Part shown: positions 26,602 to 35,795 of the stretch, piece after piece
Layout of the letters: each line of letters starts with the position of its first letter
How positions within the stretch are numbered: position 1 is the stretch's first letter
Source: Mycobacterium sp. 1554424.7
GTDB taxonomy: Bacteria > Actinomycetota > Actinomycetes > Mycobacteriales > Mycobacteriaceae
NCBI RefSeq assembly: GCF_001665295.1
Contig: NZ_LZSE01000042.1
Location: forward strand, 1 to 59,396
DNA length: 59,396 nt
Direction: 5' to 3'
Translations under genes and position numbers: made by a program
The notes under the pieces: generated by a model
Told to the model about the DNA's origin: nothing
The model's input: only the letters and a program-made list of their open reading frames with translations
Database searches by the model: none

Positions 26602-26867
26602 TGTGTCTGGGGATCCCGGGTCAAGTGATCCGGATGCTGGACGGCTACGAGGGCCAGCTCGCGCTGGTCGACGTCACGGGCGAGGAGCGCCGGGTCAACG
26701 TCGGCATGTTGCCCGAGGAGACGTTCGAGCCCGGCGACTGGATCATCATCCACATGGGCTTCGCCGTGGAAAAGACCGACCGCGCCGGCGCGGAGCAGGC
26801 GATGGCCGGCCTCGAGCTGATGGGCCGGGGCCGCACCGACCCGACGGTCAGCCCGGGGGGCGGATGA
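26601..26867 (+). CDS. hypC: HypC-family hydrogenase chaperone, copy 1
   Basis: This small chaperone carries Fe(CN)2CO between HypD and the large subunit. It has 88 residues with the essential N-terminus Met1-Cys2 (MCLGIPG) and the [12 protein letters not shown] strand. The start ATG 26601 overlaps the endopeptidase stop, and 1 bp separates its stop from hypF. A second complete hypC lies at 31791. Confidence 0.94.
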   Translation: MCLGIPGQVIRMLDGYEGQLALVDVTGEERRVNVGMLPEETFEPGDWIIIHMGFAVEKTDRAGAEQAMAGLELMGRGRTDPTVSPGGG

Positions 26868-26868
26868 G

Positions 26869-29289
26869 ATGACCGAGTCCCCCCTGCTGCTGCGGAACCA
26901 CGAAGTCCGGCAGCACTTCACCGTGACCGGTGTCGTCCAGGGGGTCGGCTTTCGTCCCTTCGTCCACCGCATCGCCAGCGAGCTCGGCCTGGCCGGGTTC
27001 GTCGGCAACGATTCGGGCGCGGTCTTCCTCGAGGTGCAGGGCGACCGCGCCAGCGTGGCCGAATTCGGCCGCCGGCTGAGCGCCGAGGCCCCGCCGCTGG
27101 CGCGCATCAACGCGGTCACCGTCACCGACCTCGCCTTGGACGGCCTCGGCGAACACGGGTTCCGGATCGTCGAAAGCCGGGCGATCGCCAGTGGCACGAC
27201 ACCGATTCCGCCCGACGTCGCGGTGTGCGACGACTGCGTTCGCGAGCTGTTCGACCCGCACGACCGGCGCTACCGCCACCCCTTCGTGACGTGCACCAAC
27301 TGCGGGCCGCGGTTCACCATCATCCGCGAGCTGCCGTACGACCGCCCGGCCACCACCATGTCGGCGTTCGCGATGTGCGGACAGTGCGCGGCCGAATACC
27401 ACGATCCGGCGGATCGCCGGTTTCACGCGCAGCCGATCGCCTGCCCCGATTGCGGCCCGTCGCTGTGGTTTTCGTCGTCTGCCGGACGCGTATCCGGACC
27501 GGACGCCGCGCTTGCGGCCGCCCAGCGCGCGCTGGCGGGCGGCGCCGTCGTCGCCGTCAAGGGCATCGGCGGGTACCACCTGGCGTGCGCCGTCGACGAC
27601 GAAACGGCGGTCGGCGCGCTGCGGACCCGAAAGGCGCGGGGCGCCAAGCCCTTCGCCATGCTCGTCCGCGATCTCGACGTCGCGCGCCGCTTCGCGCACG
27701 TCGACGCCGACGAGGCCGGTGTGCTGTCGAGCCCGGCCCGCCCGATCGTGTTGCTGCGGCGCCGCGCGGGCGCCCCGGTCGCCGATGCGGTGGCGCCGGG
27801 CAGCCCGCTGCTCGGCCTGATGCTGCCGTACTCCCCCATCCATCACCTGCTGCTGGCGCCCGTCCCCGGGGCGGCCGGGCCGGTGCCCGACGCGCTGGTG
27901 CTGACCAGCGCCAACCGTTCCGACGAGCCCATCTGCTTCACCGATGACGATGCGGCCGAACGGCTTGGAGCGCTGTGCGATGCGGTCCTCGACCACGACC
28001 GGGCGATCCACGTGCCGTGCGACGACTCGGTCGTGCGCGTGATCACTTTCGATTCCGCGAGCAGACGCAAAAGCCCCCGACACGCCGGGCGTGGGGGCGC
28101 TTTTGTGTCTGCTCGCGCGGAGGAGGGGGCCGCTGAGCTGCCGATCCGCCGCTCGCGTGGCTACGCGCCGCTACCGGTCGATCTCGGGCGCGCGGGCCCC
28201 GCCGTGCTCGCCGTGGGCGGGGAGCTGAAGAACACCTTCTGCCTCACCGACGGCTCGCGCGCCTACATGTCCGGTCACATCGGCGACATGGCCACCTGGG
28301 AGACCCTGCGGGCGTTCGAGCGCGCGGTGGGCCAGCTCACCGGAATACGCGGCGAGCCCGCACGACTGGCCGCCGACCTGCATCCCGGGTATCACACCCG
28401 GGGCTGGGCGGAGCGGCGCGCCGGCGAGCGGCCGCTGGACCTCGTCCAGCACCACCACGCGCACGTCGTCTCGCTGCTGGCCGAGCACGGCCGCATCGGG
28501 GAGCCCGTCATCGGCGTCTCGTTCGACGGGACCGGTTACGGCTGCGACCAAACCATCTGGGGCGGCGAGGTTCTCGCGCTGGGAACCGACAGCCACCGAT
28601 TCGTTCGCGCCGGCCACCTGCTGCCGGTGCCGCTGCCGGGCGGCGACGCCGCGGTGCGCAACCCGTGGCGGATGGCGCTGTCCCAGTTGTGGATGGCCGG
28701 CATCGACTGGACACCGGATCTGCCGCCGGTCGCCGCCGCCACCCCGCAGGAATTGCGGCTCACCCGTTCGCAATTGGACAGCGGCGCCGGGTGCGTGCCG
28801 TGTTCGAGCGTGGGCCGGCTGTTCGACGCCGTCGCCTCGCTGCTCGGGGTGCGGCACCGCATCGACTACGAGGGCCAGGCCGCCATCGAGCTGGAGGCGC
28901 TGGCGGAGTCGGCCCTAACCGATCCCGCGCCGTCGCTGCCGCTGATCGTGCGGGCCGACGGGGTGATCGACCCGACGACCATGGTGCAGACGATGGTGGC
29001 GGCCCGCTACGCCGGCACCCGGCCCGCGCTGCTGGCCGCCGCCTTCCACGAGGCGCTCGCGGACGCCGTCGCCAAGGTGGTCGCTCAGGTGGCGGGCGAG
29101 GTCCGGCTGGTGGGACTCACCGGCGGGGTGTTCCAGAACGTGCTGCTGCTGCGCGCTTGCCGTGCGCGCCTGCAGCGCAAGGGGTTCGAGGTGCTGACCC
29201 ACCACACCGTCCCGCCGAACGATGGCGGGCTGGCGCTGGGTCAGGCCGCGATCTCGATGTTGACGGGTTTAGCAGAGGATGCGCGATGA
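26869..29289 (+). CDS. hypF: carbamoyltransferase HypF with an in-frame hairpin insertion
   Basis: This enzyme makes the CN ligands: it activates carbamoyl phosphate and transfers the group to the HypE cysteine. The 806 residues contain an acylphosphatase domain ([11 protein letters not shown], about 22-32) and two zinc-finger pairs (CDDC/CTNC, CGQC/CPDC). A YrdC-like domain follows, and then a Kae1-like domain with QHHHAHV near 527. Between VVRVITF and [10 protein letters not shown], residues about 396-417 are encoded by a palindromic element (28056-28117) not expected in the family; the reading frame is kept. The start is ATG 26869. Confidence 0.95.
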   Translation: MTESPLLLRNHEVRQHFTVTGVVQGVGFRPFVHRIASELGLAGFVGNDSGAVFLEVQGDRASVAEFGRRLSAEAPPLARINAVTVTDLALDGLGEHGFRIVESRAIASGTTPIPPDVAVCDDCVRELFDPHDRRYRHPFVTCTNCGPRFTIIRELPYDRPATTMSAFAMCGQCAAEYHDPADRRFHAQPIACPDCGPSLWFSSSAGRVSGPDAALAAAQRALAGGAVVAVKGIGGYHLACAVDDETAVGALRTRKARGAKPFAMLVRDLDVARRFAHVDADEAGVLSSPARPIVLLRRRAGAPVADAVAPGSPLLGLMLPYSPIHHLLLAPVPGAAGPVPDALVLTSANRSDEPICFTDDDAAERLGALCDAVLDHDRAIHVPCDDSVVRVITFDSASRRKSPRHAGRGGAFVSARAEEGAAELPIRRSRGYAPLPVDLGRAGPAVLAVGGELKNTFCLTDGSRAYMSGHIGDMATWETLRAFERAVGQLTGIRGEPARLAADLHPGYHTRGWAERRAGERPLDLVQHHHAHVVSLLAEHGRIGEPVIGVSFDGTGYGCDQTIWGGEVLALGTDSHRFVRAGHLLPVPLPGGDAAVRNPWRMALSQLWMAGIDWTPDLPPVAAATPQELRLTRSQLDSGAGCVPCSSVGRLFDAVASLLGVRHRIDYEGQAAIELEALAESALTDPAPSLPLIVRADGVIDPTTMVQTMVAARYAGTRPALLAAAFHEALADAVAKVVAQVAGEVRLVGLTGGVFQNVLLLRACRARLQRKGFEVLTHHTVPPNDGGLALGQAAISMLTGLAEDAR
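28056..28117. repeat. 62-bp palindromic element inside hypF
   Basis: The arms CGCGAGCAGACGCAAAAG and (read inverted) CGCGAGCAGACACAAAAG pair almost perfectly around a GC-rich centre of C and G runs. The outer motif GCGAGCAGACGCA is shared with the intergenic hairpin ending at 44230, so this is a dispersed mycobacterial hairpin family. Here it is transcribed and translated as part of hypF, coding for about 21 residues rich in Ser, Arg and Ala. Confidence 0.85.
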
Positions 29290-29999
29290 CTACCACCACC
29301 GCCATTGACCGCGGGCTGGGCGCCGAGTTGGCCGAAGACCTCGCCGCCACCGCGTTCACGCTGGCCAAGCGTTTCGCCGCGGGCGCGACCATGTGGTCCA
29401 TCGCGCCGTCGTGGGAACCACACGCGCTGCACATCGCCGTCGAGTTTGTGCACCCGGTGATCGTCGGCAAGCGGGCGCTGCCGGCCGTCGCGCTGACCGG
29501 ACCCGACCTGGTGGACCTGGTCCGGGTGTCGGTGCGGCCCGGGGACATCGTGGTCGCGGTGTCCGGGGCCGACGACCCGCAGGTGCGCTCGGTGATGCGG
29601 CGCAGTCCGGCATGGGGCGCGACGACGATCTGGATCGGTAGCGGCGAGCGTCCCCCGGCGGGGATGGCCGATCACGTGCTGTGGCTCGACGACCCCGATC
29701 CGCGGGTGCCCGCGACGGGCGGATTCGTGCTGTTTTATCACCTGCTGTGGGAGCTGACCCATGTGTGTTTCGAACACCCGGGGCTGCTGAAAGACGAGTC
29801 GTCGGAAGAAGTTTGCGTTACGTGCAGCGACGAGGGGTGGCTGGGCGAAGTCGTCGGCCCATCGGAAAATGGCCAGGCGTCGGTGCGCACCGCGCGCGGC
29901 ATTGAGGACGTGATCACCACGCTCGTCGACCCGGTCGCCGCCGGCGAGTTGGTGCTGGTGCACGCCGGCACCGCGATCAGCCGGCTGGAGGATTCGTGA
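29286..29999 (+). CDS. SIS-domain protein fused to a C-terminal HypC-like module
   Basis: This 237-residue protein combines two parts. Residues about 15-160 look like a sugar-isomerase (SIS) fold: [20 protein letters not shown] resembles the ligand loop, then TTIWIGSG. Residues about 177-235 resemble HypC: Cys177/Cys180 in [14 protein letters not shown], then [17 protein letters not shown]. Unlike true HypC, the cysteine is internal rather than residue 2. The start ATG 29286 overlaps the hypF stop (ATGA), and the end overlaps the next SIS gene. The function is unknown; coupling to hypF and hypE suggests a role in metal-centre assembly. Confidence 0.82.
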   Translation: MTTTTAIDRGLGAELAEDLAATAFTLAKRFAAGATMWSIAPSWEPHALHIAVEFVHPVIVGKRALPAVALTGPDLVDLVRVSVRPGDIVVAVSGADDPQVRSVMRRSPAWGATTIWIGSGERPPAGMADHVLWLDDPDPRVPATGGFVLFYHLLWELTHVCFEHPGLLKDESSEEVCVTCSDEGWLGEVVGPSENGQASVRTARGIEDVITTLVDPVAAGELVLVHAGTAISRLEDS

Positions 30000-30667
30000 T
30001 GAGCACCGACGAACCCACCAACTTCCTTTACCCGTTCATCGACGCGCAGGAGGACGACTCCAAGTCGCTGCTGGCCGACCTGGCCGCGTCGGCGCAGGCG
30101 AAGGCGGCCGAGAGCCTGGCGCTGCGGCGCTCCACGTGCGAGGCCAACGCCGACCTGGTGGAGGCGGCCGCCACCGAAATGGCGCGCCGCTTCGGGGCGG
30201 GCGGCCGGTTGTTCACCTTCGGAAACGGCGGCAGCTGCACCGATTCCACGACTTTGTCGAGGCTGTTCGCCCGGCCCCCCATCGGCAGGCCGCTGCCCGC
30301 GTGGGCGTTGACCGCCGATCAGGCCGTCCTGACCGCGCTGGGCAACGACGTCGGTTTCGAGCTGGTGTTCGCCCGCCAGCTGATCGCGCGGGCGAAGGCC
30401 GGCGACATCGCGATCGCCATGTCGACCAGCGGCGGCTCGCCCAACCTGCTCGCGGCGCTCGCCGAGGGCCATCGGCGCGGGCTCTACACAATCGGTTTCG
30501 CCGGCTACGACGGCGGCGCCTTCGCCGACAACCCGAACGTGGACGCCTGCTTCGTCGTTCGCTCGCAAAGCGTGCACCGGATACAGGAATCGCAGGCGCT
30601 GGTGGGCTACCAGCTGTGGTTGAGCGTGCACCATCGTCTGGGCGATGAGGGTCTGGGGGCGGCATGA
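29999..30667 (+). CDS. GmhA-like SIS-domain (phosphoheptose isomerase-like) protein
   Basis: This is a 222-residue SIS protein similar in layout to phosphoheptose isomerases. It has an N-terminal helical arm (1-65), the phosphosugar loop FGNGGSCTDS (74-83), then AMSTSGGSPNLL and a C-terminal QESQALVGYQLWLSVHH helix. No heptose or LPS genes are nearby and it lies inside the hyp operon, so a different phosphorylated ligand is likely. The start ATG 29999 overlaps the preceding stop; a GTG one codon earlier is possible. The stop overlaps hypE (ATGA at 30664). Confidence 0.85.
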   Translation: MSTDEPTNFLYPFIDAQEDDSKSLLADLAASAQAKAAESLALRRSTCEANADLVEAAATEMARRFGAGGRLFTFGNGGSCTDSTTLSRLFARPPIGRPLPAWALTADQAVLTALGNDVGFELVFARQLIARAKAGDIAIAMSTSGGSPNLLAALAEGHRRGLYTIGFAGYDGGAFADNPNVDACFVVRSQSVHRIQESQALVGYQLWLSVHHRLGDEGLGAA

Positions 30668-31776
30668 ATAAGCCCGCGGGCGAGTACCTTTCGTCGGGAC
30701 CCCGGTTCGGCGAGGGCGAGGTGATCGAGCGGATCGAGTCGTTCCGCAGGCGTCGCCCCCGGCTGCTCGACGACCACGTGACGCTGGCCCACGGCGCGGG
30801 CGGCAAGGCCTCGGCCGCGCTGGTGGACGCGGTGTTCCTGGAGGCCTTCCGCAACCCGCTGCTGGAGTCCCTCGGCGACGGCGCCGTCCTCACGCTGCCC
30901 GGCGGCGAACGCCTGGCGATGTCGACGGACTCGTTCGTGGTGCAGCCCAGGCGTTTTCCCGGCGGGTCGATCGGCGAGCTCGCCGTCCACGGCACCTGCA
31001 ACGACCTCGCCATGGCCGGCGCCGTGCCGTCCTGGATCTCGGCGGCGTTCGTGATCGAAGAGGGCTTCTCGATCGCCGAGTTGAAGGAGATCGTCGCCGA
31101 CATGGCGGCCGCGGCCGCGGCCGCGGGCGTGCAGATCGTCACCGGAGACACCAAGGTGGTGCCCAAGGGCGCGGCCGACGGCCTGTTCGTCACCACCACC
31201 GGGGCGGGCGCCATCCCCAACGGGCGCGCGCTGTCGGCGGCATCGGTAAGCGCCGGCGACAAGGTGCTGTTGTCCGGGTCGATGGGCGATCACGGCATGG
31301 CCGTCATGCTCGCCCGCGGCGACCTGGCGATCGAGGCCGACATCGCCTCCGACACCGCATCGGTCAGCCCGCTGGTGGAGCTGCTCTTGGCGGCCGCCCC
31401 GTCCACCCGGTGGATGCGCGACGCGACCCGCGGCGGGGTCGGCACGGTGTGCAACGAACTCGCCCAGGCCTGCGGTCTCGGGGTGTTGCTCGAAGAGGAG
31501 CGACTTCCCGTGCGGCCCATGGTCAATGGCGCCTGCGAGTTGCTCGGCATCGATCCTTTGTACGTCGCCAACGAGGGCAAGTTCGTCGCCGTCGTCGCCC
31601 CGGAGGAGGCCGACGCCGGGCTGGCCGCGCTGCGGTCCCATCCCCTGGGCGCCGGCGCGGCCGAGGTCGGGGAGATCGTCGCCGAACCTGCCGAAACCGT
31701 GGTGCTGCGCACCGGGTTCGGCGGAACGCGGATCGTCGACATGCTCGTCGGCGACCCGCTCCCGAGGATTTGCTAA
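30664..31776 (+). CDS. hypE: hydrogenase maturation protein HypE
   Basis: HypE dehydrates the thiocarboxamide on its C-terminal cysteine to thiocyanate, the cyanide donor for iron. The 370 residues of this PurM-like ATPase start with LLDDHVTLAHGAGGKAS, contain the VTGDTKVV segment, and end in the obligatory RIC with a terminal Cys. It is coupled to the upstream SIS gene and 14 bp before hypC copy 2. Confidence 0.97.
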   Translation: MNKPAGEYLSSGPRFGEGEVIERIESFRRRRPRLLDDHVTLAHGAGGKASAALVDAVFLEAFRNPLLESLGDGAVLTLPGGERLAMSTDSFVVQPRRFPGGSIGELAVHGTCNDLAMAGAVPSWISAAFVIEEGFSIAELKEIVADMAAAAAAAGVQIVTGDTKVVPKGAADGLFVTTTGAGAIPNGRALSAASVSAGDKVLLSGSMGDHGMAVMLARGDLAIEADIASDTASVSPLVELLLAAAPSTRWMRDATRGGVGTVCNELAQACGLGVLLEEERLPVRPMVNGACELLGIDPLYVANEGKFVAVVAPEEADAGLAALRSHPLGAGAAEVGEIVAEPAETVVLRTGFGGTRIVDMLVGDPLPRIC

Positions 31777-31790
31777 GGGAGGAACTGAGG

Positions 31791-32063
31791 ATGTGTCTTG
31801 GGATTCCGGGCCGGATCGTCGAAATCACCGACCCGGCAAACTATCTGGCCAAGGTGGACGTCAGCGGCGTGCAGCGCACCATCAGCGTGCGCCTGCTTCA
31901 GGACGACATGCCCGAGCCCGACGACTGGGTCCTGGTCCACGTCGGCTTCGCCATGGCCAAGATCGACGAGAGCGAGGCGCTGCTCACCCTGGCCGCCATC
32001 CAGAAACTCGGTGAGGCGTATCAAACCGAAATGGAAGCCTTCGACTCGTCGGCCATCATCTAA
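31791..32063 (+). CDS. hypC: HypC-family hydrogenase chaperone, copy 2
   Basis: This 90-residue protein starts with the Met1-Cys2 signature MCLGIPG, like copy 1, but diverges after residue 10 and carries the DDWVLVHVGFAMAKID strand. The ribosome site GGGAGG lies upstream of ATG 31791. It sits between hypE and hypD, the canonical hypC position, so this copy probably forms the HypCD scaffold. Copy 1 may be the large-subunit-specific chaperone (HybG/HupF-like). Confidence 0.95.
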   Translation: MCLGIPGRIVEITDPANYLAKVDVSGVQRTISVRLLQDDMPEPDDWVLVHVGFAMAKIDESEALLTLAAIQKLGEAYQTEMEAFDSSAII

Positions 32064-32076
32064 GGGAAGGCGCACA

Positions 32077-33219
32077 ATGAAATTCGTTGACGAATTCCGC
32101 GATCCGGCCGCGGCCCGCAAACTGCTCGGCGCCATCGAGCGCCTTGCGGACGTGACGGCCGCAAATGACGCAGCACAGTTCAAGTTCATGGAGGTGTGTG
32201 GCGGGCACACGCACACCATCTACCGCCACGGCATCGAACACCTGCTGCCCGACAACGTGGAACTGGTGCACGGGCCGGGCTGCCCGGTCTGCGTGATCCC
32301 GATGGGCCGCATCGACGACGCGATGTGGCTGGCCGGCCAACCCGACGTGATCTTCACCTGCTTCGGCGACATGATGCGGGTGCCGGGCTCGGCCGGCAGC
32401 CTGCTGGACGCCAAGGCTCGCGGCGCCGACGTGCGATTCGTCTACTCCCCACTGGACGCGCTGAAGATCGCCGTCGACAACCCCGACAAGCAGGTCGTGT
32501 TCTTCGCCATCGGCTTCGAGACCACCGCGCCCTCGACCGCCGTGACCCTGGTGCGCGCCCGCGAGCTGGGCCTGTCCAATTTCAGCGTCTTCTGCAACCA
32601 CGTCACCATCGTGCCGCCGATCAAGGCCATCCTGGAATCGCCCGATTTGCGGCTGTCGGGATTCATCGGACCCGGGCACGTGTCGACGGTGGTGGGCAAC
32701 CGGCCCTACCGGTTCGTGCCCGAGGTATACCGAAAGCCGTTGGTGGTGGCCGGATTCGAGCCGCTGGACATCCTCGCGGCGGTCGCGATGCTGCTGACCC
32801 AGATCCGCGAGGGCCGCTGCGAGGTGGAAAATCAGTACAAGCGCGTGGTGCCCGAGCGCGGCAACCCCGCCGCGCTGGCGCTGATGGGCAAGGTGTTCGC
32901 ACTGCGCCCACACTTCGAATGGCGCGGGCTGGGCTTCATCTCGCAGAGCGCGCTGCGGCTGCACGATGACTTCGCGGAATTCGACGCCGAGCTGCGCTTC
33001 GCCATGCCCGGCGTGCGCGTCGCCGACCCCAAGGCCTGCCAGTGCGGCGAGGTGCTCAAGGGCGTGCTCAAGCCCTGGGAGTGCAAGGTCTTCGGCACCG
33101 CGTGCACCCCCGAGACCCCAATCGGGACGTGCATGGTGTCGCCCGAGGGGGCTTGCGCGGCCTACTACAACTTCGGCCGCATGCACCGCGACGCGGTGAA
33201 GCTCGTGGGGCGCACTTGA
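32077..33219 (+). CDS. hypD: hydrogenase maturation protein HypD
   Basis: This [4Fe-4S] scaffold protein holds the nascent Fe(CN)2CO unit with HypC. The 380 residues carry all family motifs: EVCGGHTHT near 39-47, GPGCPVC near 67-73, FAIGFETTAPST mid-protein, and the C-terminal cluster cysteines in ACQCGEVLKG, CTPETPIGTC and SPEGACAAYY. The start is ATG 32077. It is followed directly by the DUF6390 gene. Confidence 0.97.
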   Translation: MKFVDEFRDPAAARKLLGAIERLADVTAANDAAQFKFMEVCGGHTHTIYRHGIEHLLPDNVELVHGPGCPVCVIPMGRIDDAMWLAGQPDVIFTCFGDMMRVPGSAGSLLDAKARGADVRFVYSPLDALKIAVDNPDKQVVFFAIGFETTAPSTAVTLVRARELGLSNFSVFCNHVTIVPPIKAILESPDLRLSGFIGPGHVSTVVGNRPYRFVPEVYRKPLVVAGFEPLDILAAVAMLLTQIREGRCEVENQYKRVVPERGNPAALALMGKVFALRPHFEWRGLGFISQSALRLHDDFAEFDAELRFAMPGVRVADPKACQCGEVLKGVLKPWECKVFGTACTPETPIGTCMVSPEGACAAYYNFGRMHRDAVKLVGRT

Positions 33220-33239
33220 CCGACGTCCGGGGAGCCGAG

Positions 33240-33959
33240 ATGTTCGCCCGCTACGCGTACGCCCCCAACGCGCTGGGCTATTGCGGGCCCCCGCTGGGGG
33301 CAACGCTGCGCGACGGTTCCGTTGACGAGGTGCGCCGCGCGGCGACGGGGTTTTCCGGGGCCTGGCCCTACCTGCAGGTGCTGTCGCGGCTGACCGGCAT
33401 CGCCGACCCGCTGGATTACCGGCTGGTCGAATCCTATTGGCTAGGAGGAGGTCTCGGCGCCGGCCTGGACCCGCACGCGTTCTTCGACGCGCTGCTCGCG
33501 ATCATCGGCCCACAGGCCGGCAGGTACTGGTCACACCTCACCCCCGAGCTGGCCCACGAGGCCGCCGCCAACCACTGCTTCCACGTGTTCGGGGTGTATC
33601 CGTGGACCCGGTTCTTAGGCCTAAGAGGTGGAAGCATGGACGAGCACCCGCTGAGCGTCCTGGACAACTGCCGAATCACCTGGGGCACAGTCGTTTCCCG
33701 CGACGACGACGACGTCGAAGTGTCGTGCCGGAAGCTGCTCTGGGACGGCCGGACCCTCACCCTGTCCGAGCCCGCGGTCCGCCCGCTCGACGTCTGGGCC
33801 GACGGGTACAGCGCAGTGCCCGACGTCGCCGTCGGCGACGAGGTCGCGGTGCACTGGGGCCGGCTGTGCGGCCGGCTGACACCGGAGCAGGTTGGCGCGC
33901 TTGCCGACAGCACCGATCGTCAGCTGCGGGCGACCAGTCGGCGGCTGGCTCACGTTTAG
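33240..33959 (+). CDS. DUF6390-like protein ending the hydrogenase operon
   Basis: This 239-residue protein of unknown function is found at the end of actinobacterial hyp clusters. It starts MFARYAYAPNALGYCGPP, has WPYLQVLSRLTGIADPLDYRLVESYWLGGG, then a C-terminal beta-rich half with a DDDDVEVSC stretch and EVAVHWGRLCGRL. I prefer ATG 33240, which has GGGGAG at proper distance (33228-33233). A TTG at 33216 overlapping the hypD stop would add eight residues. It probably acts in hydrogenase maturation, judged by location only. Confidence 0.78.
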   Translation: MFARYAYAPNALGYCGPPLGATLRDGSVDEVRRAATGFSGAWPYLQVLSRLTGIADPLDYRLVESYWLGGGLGAGLDPHAFFDALLAIIGPQAGRYWSHLTPELAHEAAANHCFHVFGVYPWTRFLGLRGGSMDEHPLSVLDNCRITWGTVVSRDDDDVEVSCRKLLWDGRTLTLSEPAVRPLDVWADGYSAVPDVAVGDEVAVHWGRLCGRLTPEQVGALADSTDRQLRATSRRLAHV

Positions 33960-34008
33960 GCAAGAATCGCGCAAGGATTAGGCAAGGCGCCCCCCGGACG
34001 CTTTGCTC

Positions 34009-34653
34009 ATGACTACGAACTCACACCGTCAGCGGGCCCTCACCAAGCTCGCGCTGATTGCCGCGGCGACCGTTTTGGCAGCGTGCGCGCACACAACAGC
34101 GCCCGCAACGGTGATGCCCAAGACCAGTCCGACGACCACGTCGCGCGTGCCCGGCAAGGGCGCGGTCACCTTCGAATACTTGCAGCGCGCGCCCGTCCCG
34201 GCGCTGTGCGAGCACGATCCGGGCCAACTGAGAGGCGGTGAATTGCCGCCACAAGGGGGACATCCCGGAGACGTCGGGATCGCGTTGAACTACACCACCG
34301 GCGCCTACAAGGTCGCGTTCGGCGACCTGACCGGGCGCGGAGGCGACGCCGCGGTGGTCATCCACTGCAATGCCGGTGGGGTCGGGTGGCCGGAGACCGT
34401 GCAGCTCTATACCGCGGGCCCGCAGCTCTCAAAAACCGGGCCCACGCGGCTGGGTGGAATCGACCTCGGCGACCTCACCCACGGCGGCAGGGAAGCCGTG
34501 ACAGATCTGTCCATCTCGGACCGTGTCGTGCATGTGACGTGGATGACCACCGGTCCGAATGAGGCAATGTGTTGCGGGACCGTGGAGATGAAGGCCGACT
34601 TCCGTTGGGACGGTTCCACGGTGGTTGCCGAGAACGTGCGCCGGGCCAACTGA
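34009..34653 (+). CDS. putative lipoprotein
   Basis: This is a 214-residue exported lipoprotein. A basic N-terminus and hydrophobic stretch lead to the lipobox LAAC at 23-26, with Cys26 as the acylation site, followed by a Thr/Pro-rich linker. The mature domain has four cysteines, in LCEHDPG, HCNAGG and MCCGTV, and beta-rich segments. The family is not recognised. A longer start (TTG 34003) exists, but ATG 34009 gives the proper signal. It follows the hydrogenase operon by 49 bp. Confidence 0.8.
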   Translation: MTTNSHRQRALTKLALIAAATVLAACAHTTAPATVMPKTSPTTTSRVPGKGAVTFEYLQRAPVPALCEHDPGQLRGGELPPQGGHPGDVGIALNYTTGAYKVAFGDLTGRGGDAAVVIHCNAGGVGWPETVQLYTAGPQLSKTGPTRLGGIDLGDLTHGGREAVTDLSISDRVVHVTWMTTGPNEAMCCGTVEMKADFRWDGSTVVAENVRRAN

Positions 34654-34682
34654 GAACGTCCGGCTCGTGCCAGACTGACCCG

Positions 34683-35795
34683 ATGCCCGGTTCGATCTGC
34701 GACGTGCTCCCGGGCGCGGCCGCCCTGCTCGGCGCCCCCGACGGGGCCGACCGCTTGGGCCTCGCGGAATCCGTCGGCGATGTCGACCGCGTCGCGGTCG
34801 TGCTGGTCGACGGGATGGGCTGGCACCTGCTACCGAAACTGAGCACCGACGCGCCGCTGCTGGCCGCCGTGCTGGCCGACGACACCGCAAGCCTGACCGA
34901 ACTCACCTGCACATTTCCCTCCACGACGCCGAGCAGCCTGGTGTCGCTGGGCACCGGCGCGTGGCCCGGCCAGCACGGCATCCTCGGCTTCACTCTCAAC
35001 GTGCCCGGCACCGACCGGGTGCTCACCCACATCGTGTGGCGCGACGACCCGCCCCACGCCGAATGGCAACCGCTGCCGAGTTGGTTCGGCCGGCTCGAGC
35101 GCGCCGGCATCCCCGCGCGCGCGGTGCTGCCCGCGCCGTTCATCGGCAGCGGGCTGACCGACGCGGCGTACCGCGGCGCGCGCTTTCGCCCCACCCAGCC
35201 GACCGACGACTACGCCCAGCAGCTGGCCGACGAGCTGCACGCGGGGCCGGGCCTGGTCTTCGGCTACACCGCCGACCTGGACACCGCGACCCACCTGTTC
35301 GGCATCGGATCGCAGCAGTGGCACGAGGCGGCGGTTCGCGTCGACGCGCTGCTGACCCGGCTGGTCGAAACCCTGCCGCCGAACGCGGCGCTGCTGGTGA
35401 CCGCCGACCACGGTGGCCTCAACGTCCCGCCGGACGCCCGCGTCGACCTCGACGCCGACCCGCGGCTGGGCGGCGGGGTGCGAGTGGTCGCCGGCGAGCC
35501 GCGGGTGCGCTACCTGCATACGGAGCCGGGCGCCGCCGCCGACGTGCAGGCGGCCTGGGCCGAGGTGCTCGACGGCCGGGCCCGGGTCTACGGCCGCGAG
35601 CAGGCCGTCGCCGTCGGCATGTTCGGGCCGGTCGACCCGGCGCACCTGGCGCGGATCGGCGACGTCGTCGTCGTCTGCACCGGCGACACCGCCGTGCTGG
35701 CGACCGGGCACGAGCCCCCGGAAGTCGCGCGCCTCATAGGGTTTCACGGCGGCGCCACCCCGGCCGAGATGGCGATCCCGCTGATCGTCTTGTGA
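34683..35795 (+). CDS. type I phosphodiesterase/nucleotide pyrophosphatase-family protein
   Basis: This 370-residue enzyme of the alkaline phosphatase superfamily carries three metal-binding blocks. VVLVDGMGWHLL is the first, TFPSTTPSSLVSLGTG has the threonine nucleophile, and DLDTATHLFG plus VTADHGGLN form the second metal site. No signal peptide is evident. The substrate is unknown; relatives hydrolyse nucleotides or phosphodiesters. I chose ATG 34683, the start of sequence-conserved residues; the frame continues upstream only into the lipoprotein gene. It is 29 bp behind the lipoprotein gene. Confidence 0.88.
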   Translation: MPGSICDVLPGAAALLGAPDGADRLGLAESVGDVDRVAVVLVDGMGWHLLPKLSTDAPLLAAVLADDTASLTELTCTFPSTTPSSLVSLGTGAWPGQHGILGFTLNVPGTDRVLTHIVWRDDPPHAEWQPLPSWFGRLERAGIPARAVLPAPFIGSGLTDAAYRGARFRPTQPTDDYAQQLADELHAGPGLVFGYTADLDTATHLFGIGSQQWHEAAVRVDALLTRLVETLPPNAALLVTADHGGLNVPPDARVDLDADPRLGGGVRVVAGEPRVRYLHTEPGAAADVQAAWAEVLDGRARVYGREQAVAVGMFGPVDPAHLARIGDVVVVCTGDTAVLATGHEPPEVARLIGFHGGATPAEMAIPLIVL

